This document shows, in pieces, positions 58,962 to 64,000 of a DNA stretch of 64,000 nt. The first letter of the stretch is position 1, and each line of letters opens with the position of its first letter. The stretch spans positions 896,882-960,881 of the forward strand of contig WACJ01000129.1 in NCBI GenBank assembly GCA_008973525.1, written 5' to 3'. Source of the DNA: Stenopsyche tienmushanensis (Eukaryota > Arthropoda > Insecta > Trichoptera > Stenopsychidae). Made by a program: the position numbers and the translations under genes. Under the pieces are notes generated by a model that worked only from the letters and a program-made list of their open reading frames with translations, did not search any database and was not told the origin of the DNA.

Positions 58962-59989
58962 TGATCATTCTTCGTGTTGAATGTATGCATGAGGGTGTCT
59001 CCAAAATATTTACTCAAGAAACGTGAGCACTTTGAATATTTTAAAAGCTTCCCGTATTTTTCGAATTTGTGTCGAGAGTTTGCTTTCTTTTTACTCTGTG
59101 TATGTAAAAATCAAGATTAATGGCAAAATATTCCGAAAAGTTTTGCGGAGTTTTTGTGTGAAGTTGTGTTTCTCGGAATTTTACGCGGTGAAAATTATCG
59201 GAAAATTGACGACAGCGATATCTATCTAGAGAATTATCTTTTATAAATTTTCCCTCTTTATAAGTTTTTCTTGTAATTTTTAATTGCCTTTCATTGCAAA
59301 CGATCGGGGGGATCTTAACAGAATGAATGGCAGCAAATTTAAGGATGCTTAGAACTAATTAAAAATTACGGACATCCAGGGATGCGACATAAAACGTGAT
59401 TTTTTAAAAATTCTATTCCGAACAATATGAATTTCGCTAATAAAAATGGCAGCATTCTGAAGAAGAATCGAAACAAATTTGAGATGGATTTAATTAATTT
59501 GGAAACGATGCACCAAAATACAATCGGCAGTTAGCGCGTTAATTCCAAACTTAAGAATGAACATCACTCCTTTATGAAATCTAAAAAATTCATTTCGCTT
59601 TTTCGGGATTATACGAGTCCTGGTATTACTCGTTTTATGGGGGATTCTAAGCGGACGGCACACCGTAAGGACCTCATTGGGTGGTAGTAAAAGGGTGGTT
59701 CGCATCACAGGGGGTGGATCGTAAATCTTTAGAGGTGTCACAGTTGGAAACGTGAAAAGTGTATTATGATCAACAAAGCATTTCTCTGTTGCACTATATG
59801 TGTCCAATCTATTGCATTTTCCCCCCCTTTATTTACCAGATATTACATCTAGGATATATACATAAGCTGTCATTAACACATAATGACATTTTTCACTTCC
59901 AGATGAATTTAATTTATCCTAAAAAAATAGTCATAACTATAAGATTAAACCATCTAATTATCGATCTTCTTTTCTTAGTTTTTAAAATA
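58962..59989. other. Unique sequence, no gene recognised
   Basis: Nothing recognised. Confidence 0.45.
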
Positions 59990-60310
59990 AATAAATAAAA
60001 AAGCATAAAGTCATCACATCAATCATCAACAGATGACGACAGAATAAACTTTAAAATTATACTGAAATTTGTCCGTATCCGGTTGAAAACTATTAGATGA
60101 AATCTGTTTAGATTGTTGGTGGTCTTCTTAGAATCATAATAAATAATAGAAAGCCACAAAAATTAATTATATACTTAAAACTCTACTTGTTACCAAAAGT
60201 GATTCTATTATGGAGCCTAAAAATATCAACAGTGTTGAGGTTCATTTATTGATATACAAGCTTTATTCACGCTGCGCGGTCCTGAGATAAATTTAATTTG
60301 TGTGGACATT
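59990..60310 (-). mobile_element. TTAA element P3, copy l
   Basis: aatcatcaacagatgacgac, ttgtccgtatccggttgaaa, atcataataaataatagaaa, gttaccaaaagtgattctat, tgatatacaagctttattca and cgctgcgcggtcctgag. This is one of the least diverged stretches of the family. Confidence 0.65.
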
Positions 60311-60888
60311 CAAATTGAACATTTATATTTAACTCAATTTAAAATTAGCTCACTGATCAACAGATTTATAATAATATTCAATAATAAAACAAATATATTC
60401 TTAATACTGCAGTATTTTGAAAGTTGCAATACTTCAATCATTTCCCACGATACAACTTTAGCCACGTCTACCAAAGCCCTAACCATCTTATATAGAAAGT
60501 AAACGACGTTTATTTAAGACTAATTAACATAAACTACTTATAGACATAAAAGCAACTTTGTAGATTTTAATTTAATGCCGATATGTATAATGATTCTGGT
60601 TCTGAAAATTTTTATTAATGTCCGCGACGCTGAAAGCTTAGTAGTCTTGTAACTTTACTGATTTACATAGTATTAATACTGACTGAAACAAAAATTAGCT
60701 ATGTAGAAATAGGTACTAAATTTCAGTCGCTGCCTTCAGTACTTAATTACTATAATTAAGTAGATTTACAATGTAACAATGAGACAATGTTGAATGAGAC
60801 TATCTCGACGCTATAGAAGGGTTGACTGTATATATAATATAATTTACTAACTAAATAATTAAGTGATTTTGAATAACTTGAGAATAGT
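60311..60888. other. Unique AT-rich sequence, no feature seen
   Basis: Nothing recognised. Confidence 0.45.
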
Positions 60889-60925
60889 TTAAACACACAC
60901 AGCGTCATGGACTCACCGGTGAGTC
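60889..60925 (+). repeat. TTAA element P6 end with palindrome
   Basis: TTAA 60889-60892, then acacacacagcgtcatg and GACTCACCGGTGAGTC (60910-60925), identical to the core at 33268-33283. Confidence 0.5.
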
Positions 60926-61959
60926 ACTATATTTTTTTGTAAAAAAAGAAATATTTTTTAATACCTATTTTATACATATTGATGAATATAATAATTTCAA
61001 ATGTAATAGTGGCTCTATTGTAAAAATACACCAATTCCAACCGCCAAACCCGGATTAACTATGTGAACTCGTCCAGATTTGCCCAAATATGATCAATAGA
61101 AAAGGGTAATTTTCAACACTCTAAATATTACAGTTCATCAGCGATCAGTTCGATGATATGAAATATTTGAGCGAATCGATTATTCATTAAAATTTCGATC
61201 GATTTGCCATTATAAGCTGCGCAATTTATGCAAATCGCCATAATAATGTTCCAGAAAATAGAGTAATAAAGGAAAATTGATCGCCCTTTTTATGCCTTTA
61301 TTGCTCAGCATAATACCTTGAGATGCCTCGCGAGACTTAAAATTTGTAGGACGCCCGTACGCGACCAGTATTTACAGTCGTCGATATTAATCAGGTTATT
61401 AGGGCCTTGTTGATTTCGTCTGCGGGGAATGTTGTGTTTGTGCGGAATTCGCCCGGAGAACGTTATGAGTTCTGGAGCTCCATAATCGCGGCGCGTAATA
61501 AAAGAGGCCTTTGGAATTTTAGATATGAAAATATTATTTGAGATTTTTGGCAAATATAAGATAGACTCTTTGAAGCTTAGTTGTATTAGCCTACTATATC
61601 CGTGTGTCAACTTTGCGCTTCCTCAAGAGCTAAGGAAAACAAGAACACGTCGATGTTATTTAAATGAGGAGCGCGGCGCGAGTTGGAAAAACAAAACCGC
61701 ATGGAAAATTTTCTTTGACGGGCTAAAGTTTTCCACCTGTCAAAATGGATCCATTTTCGCTTTCAAGCGAGCGTTTCGTAAATCCCCCACGAATAACGTG
61801 GGGCCTCTCAATAAGGACGCTCGATTTTTAAATGTAAATAAAACAAGTCGTGCGTGAGATATCCACTAATTTTTTTCATTTATTTGAAAGATTATTTTAT
61901 GGCAATAAGTATGGGATCATAAAATCGTTCAAATATTCGCCACGGCTTTGTTTGGTAGC
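60926..61959. other. Unique sequence, CpG-rich 61300-61880
   Basis: Frames on both strands (61305-61610 and 61525-61857) lack motifs. Confidence 0.45.
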
Positions 61960-62170
61960 ACGTATTCGGGAGATCCAACAACGGCATGCGGTCCGAGGAC
62001 GTCCCGCGAGCATCACCGCTCCACCACGCAACATTGGTGTCAGAAGTGGCAGAATACTTCCATGGACTTCTCACACGTTAAGAAGTCAGCATGTGTCTAA
62101 AGGTAATACCACCCATTCATCTAAAATTGACCACGTCGATAAAGATTTTTGGCGAAACATTTCTCGATAG
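61960..62170 (+). repeat. LTR-retrotransposon fragment with tRNA-Leu-type primer site (family Y)
   Basis: A GC-rich tail ending ctccaccacgcaaca, then ttggtgtcagaagtggcaga at about 62033-62052, then atacttccatgg. It is colinear with the minus strand of 18620-18870 for about 200 bp on both sides of the primer site. Confidence 0.5.
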
Positions 62171-63399
62171 GGGCGCTGATTTTAAAAATAAAATTTAATA
62201 AGTTGCACACATTGTTCAACGCTATAACTTTCCACGATAATTTGCCATATATTTTTGTATAATTTACAATAAATTTGACAGCTATTGTTTCAACAATATA
62301 GCCGTTATAACCTAACAAACATTAAGCGTTTCTATTGAAAGACCCTTTACAATGCCTCGAGCTTCACACAACGTTGCGTTCTCTGATAGAAAACGTACGT
62401 CCTTCGTCTCAAGTACGTTATGATAAGAACAATATATCCTACAAAAAACGGATGCACATGAAACGAAGCAGCTTATCTTCCATTTCGGAGATAGAAAATG
62501 TTACACTCGTAGTTGGGTGTGAAATTCAATTACACGCAACAAAGGTGGTCTGAATTTTCTGTACAACCTATATAAAAAAGGAGCAAAAGAGAATCTGAAA
62601 TTAAACTACATTTGTTCAACGCGAAAAAAGTTACAAAAAGACGGAAAATACGGCGAAAACAAAGCACAATTACTTATTTATTACGATCAGATTTTTTTCG
62701 TCCAAAGCTCACTGAAAAATTCTCTGTTCAATTTGAGTGTAAATTTTTGAGAGCGTTCGCATAATCTGATTAAAATTGACGACCGCGAAAGCTTTGGCCC
62801 CCCCCCACACAAAAAAAAGCAATAAAAAATATTGAATTACAATTTGAAGACTATCAAATTTAACCTAGTTTAGCCCACATAGCGCTTATTTAATTATTCA
62901 CCCGATTTAAAGTTCGCCGAAAGCTCCGACCCAAAAGCGGCGCAGTTTTCGTTTAATTCAATTTATAAAATATTTATTTAAAATATACAGATGATAACTA
63001 TGAAACTACAGCACTATAAAGGTCAAAATGACCATACATCCGAGTCCCAAAAAAAAAAAAATCAATCAAGTCTAGACACGCGTATGTCTCTTCAAATCCA
63101 TTCTGTGGAGTGAATGAACGTTACATTCAGATAGAGCTTTTAATGAAATGAAATAATTGAGGCTAGACAGATTTTATAATATCATTTGGACATCCAACTT
63201 GAATTAAATCCCAAACAAAATAACAATTTCAATTGATAATGTTACAATTGACGGCCGCACGAACTGACGCCAGAAATCTACCTGTCTTGTAGATCGTTTA
63301 TCTCCGATTTATTACATTGTTTGAGAGCTTAAATATATGAACTTGAATAAAATACGATGAGGTATCCTACATAAACTGCGAAGACGCACATTAAGTGCT
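62171..63399. other. Unique sequence, no gene recognised
   Basis: A poly-C/poly-A tract lies near 62800. No motif was seen. Confidence 0.45.
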
Positions 63400-64000
63400 G
63401 AGTTTAGTGAATCGAAGACAGACACGTAAAGCGTCTGACAGAAAGACACGTCGTTGGCGATCTTCTTAAAATCATAAAAAATAGTAGAAAGCCACATTAA
63501 TCATTTATATACACTTGGATCTGTTTTTATGCGGATCTTTTTTATGCGAATTGAAGTTATGCGGTTTTCAAAAATAATGGAACCTAACACTCATTTTTCT
63601 ATAGAGAATAAAGCCTTTTTTATGCAAATGCGCATAAAAAAATCTAAAATTAATACTAGTGCAAGTTACAAACGTTATAATGTAATAGGGCGATGGGCGA
63701 ACGGAACTGTTTTTAAATCTGGCAACTCTTCTCAAAAGCTTAAGAATTGCATTTATACGATTATCGACTAAAATACTTTTTTTGTGCGACTTTTGATACA
63801 TTCCATCACATTGATTTGAAGTTATGCGGTTTTTAAAAATAATGGATCCTATCCATTATTTATGCGATTATTTATCGCATAAAAACAGCCCAAGTGAACT
63901 TAAAAGTCAGCCCGATACCGAACGTCATTTTATTTGAAAAGTTATTATGGGGCCCGACAGATCGACAGTGTTAGGGTTCATTTATTGATATACAAGCTTT
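63400..64000 (-). mobile_element. TTAA element P3, copy m, split by MITE Q2, running off the window
   Basis: 63400-63511 (agtgaatcgaagacagacac; cgatcttcttaaaatcataa; agtagaaagccacattaatc) and 63897-64000 (ttatggggcccgacagatcg; ttcatttattgatatacaag) are the two halves of one reverse P3 copy. Confidence 0.65.
63512..63896 (+). mobile_element. MITE Q, complete copy Q2
   Basis: The left end, cacttggatctgtttttatg, and the complement of the right end, cacttgggctgtttttatgc, form about 20-bp terminal inverted repeats with two mismatches. It is about 385 bp, with many 'ttatgcg' and 'cgcataa' boxes, and resembles pogo/Tigger-derived MITEs. An 80-codon frame (63529-63771) contains VMRFSKIMEPNTHFSIENKA and GTVFKSGNSSQKLKN, similar to the complement of Q1. 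It is more likely shared DNA sequence than a gene. Confidence 0.7.

Noticed and set aside
63529..63771. Frame similar to one on the complement of 13941-14174, suggesting a conserved protein
   Set aside because: Both lie in MITE Q copies, and the similarity follows from shared repeat DNA.

Overview
The window reads as AT-rich nuclear DNA of an insect or another arthropod. It holds three coding exons of one protein kinase gene, all on the minus strand, set in introns packed with decayed transposons. The exons (48607-48492, 47963-47793, 45679-45556) join in phase and encode the middle of a salt-inducible kinase (SIK, AMPK-related). They cover the catalytic HRD loop, DFG, the LKB1-target T-loop and subdomains IX-X. 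The 5' exons lie beyond the right edge. No further exon was recognised in the 45 kb downstream, so the 3' exons are either outside the window or unrecognised. The insect assignment rests on the kinase sequence together with the transposon types (mariner, R1-clade LINE, piggyBac-like, hAT).

No complete functional gene, tRNA, rRNA or CRISPR array was found. Almost all recognisable content is mobile DNA. (1) At least six mariner types (labelled A, B, C, E, F, G) carry transposase fragments or terminal repeats, and a seventh (D) is known only from its ends. (2) There are several TTAA-bounded, piggyBac-like families (P1-P6). Most copies are non-autonomous, and each family has a perfect or near-perfect palindrome just inside the end. 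One copy (46338-47040) still encodes a broken piggyBac cysteine-rich domain. (3) hAT remnants include two copies of the C-terminal dimerisation region. (4) R1-clade LINE remnants include one with the FADD reverse transcriptase motif and CCHC-like residues. (5) LTR-retrotransposon fragments have a primer-binding site that looks like one for tRNA-Leu. (6) Two terminal-inverted-repeat MITE families are present (Q, with pogo/Tigger-like sequence, and S). (7) Two unclassified repeat families occur: X, sometimes tandem and nested in mariners, and HP, with a conserved GC-rich hairpin or a GPKSGP-coding core.

Layout: 0-5 kb, mariner A1 interrupted by an R1 LINE, mariner F1, then P3 and HP copies. 5-20 kb, P3, hAT, mariner B2 with X and P4 nested in it, Q, LTR and mariner E. 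20-31 kb, mariner B1, MITE S, hAT, P4 and P2 ends, and CpG-dense unique sequence. 31-45 kb, mariner F3, P3 and HP copies, a 65-bp tandem array, a P3 copy with both ends (42377-43253), and P4. 45-49 kb, kinase exons, with a mariner, piggyBac and X nest inside one intron. 49-55 kb, X and mariner C. 55-59 kb, a four-layer nest (P2 containing mariner A3, which contains X/R1 and mariner G). 59-64 kb, P3, P6, LTR, and a Q element inside P3.

The strongest leads are the shared end-plus-palindrome design of the TTAA families, the cysteine-rich-domain-only piggyBac derivative, and two independent interruptions of mariner at the catalytic HDNA codons. All identifications were made by reading the sequence; no database search was run.
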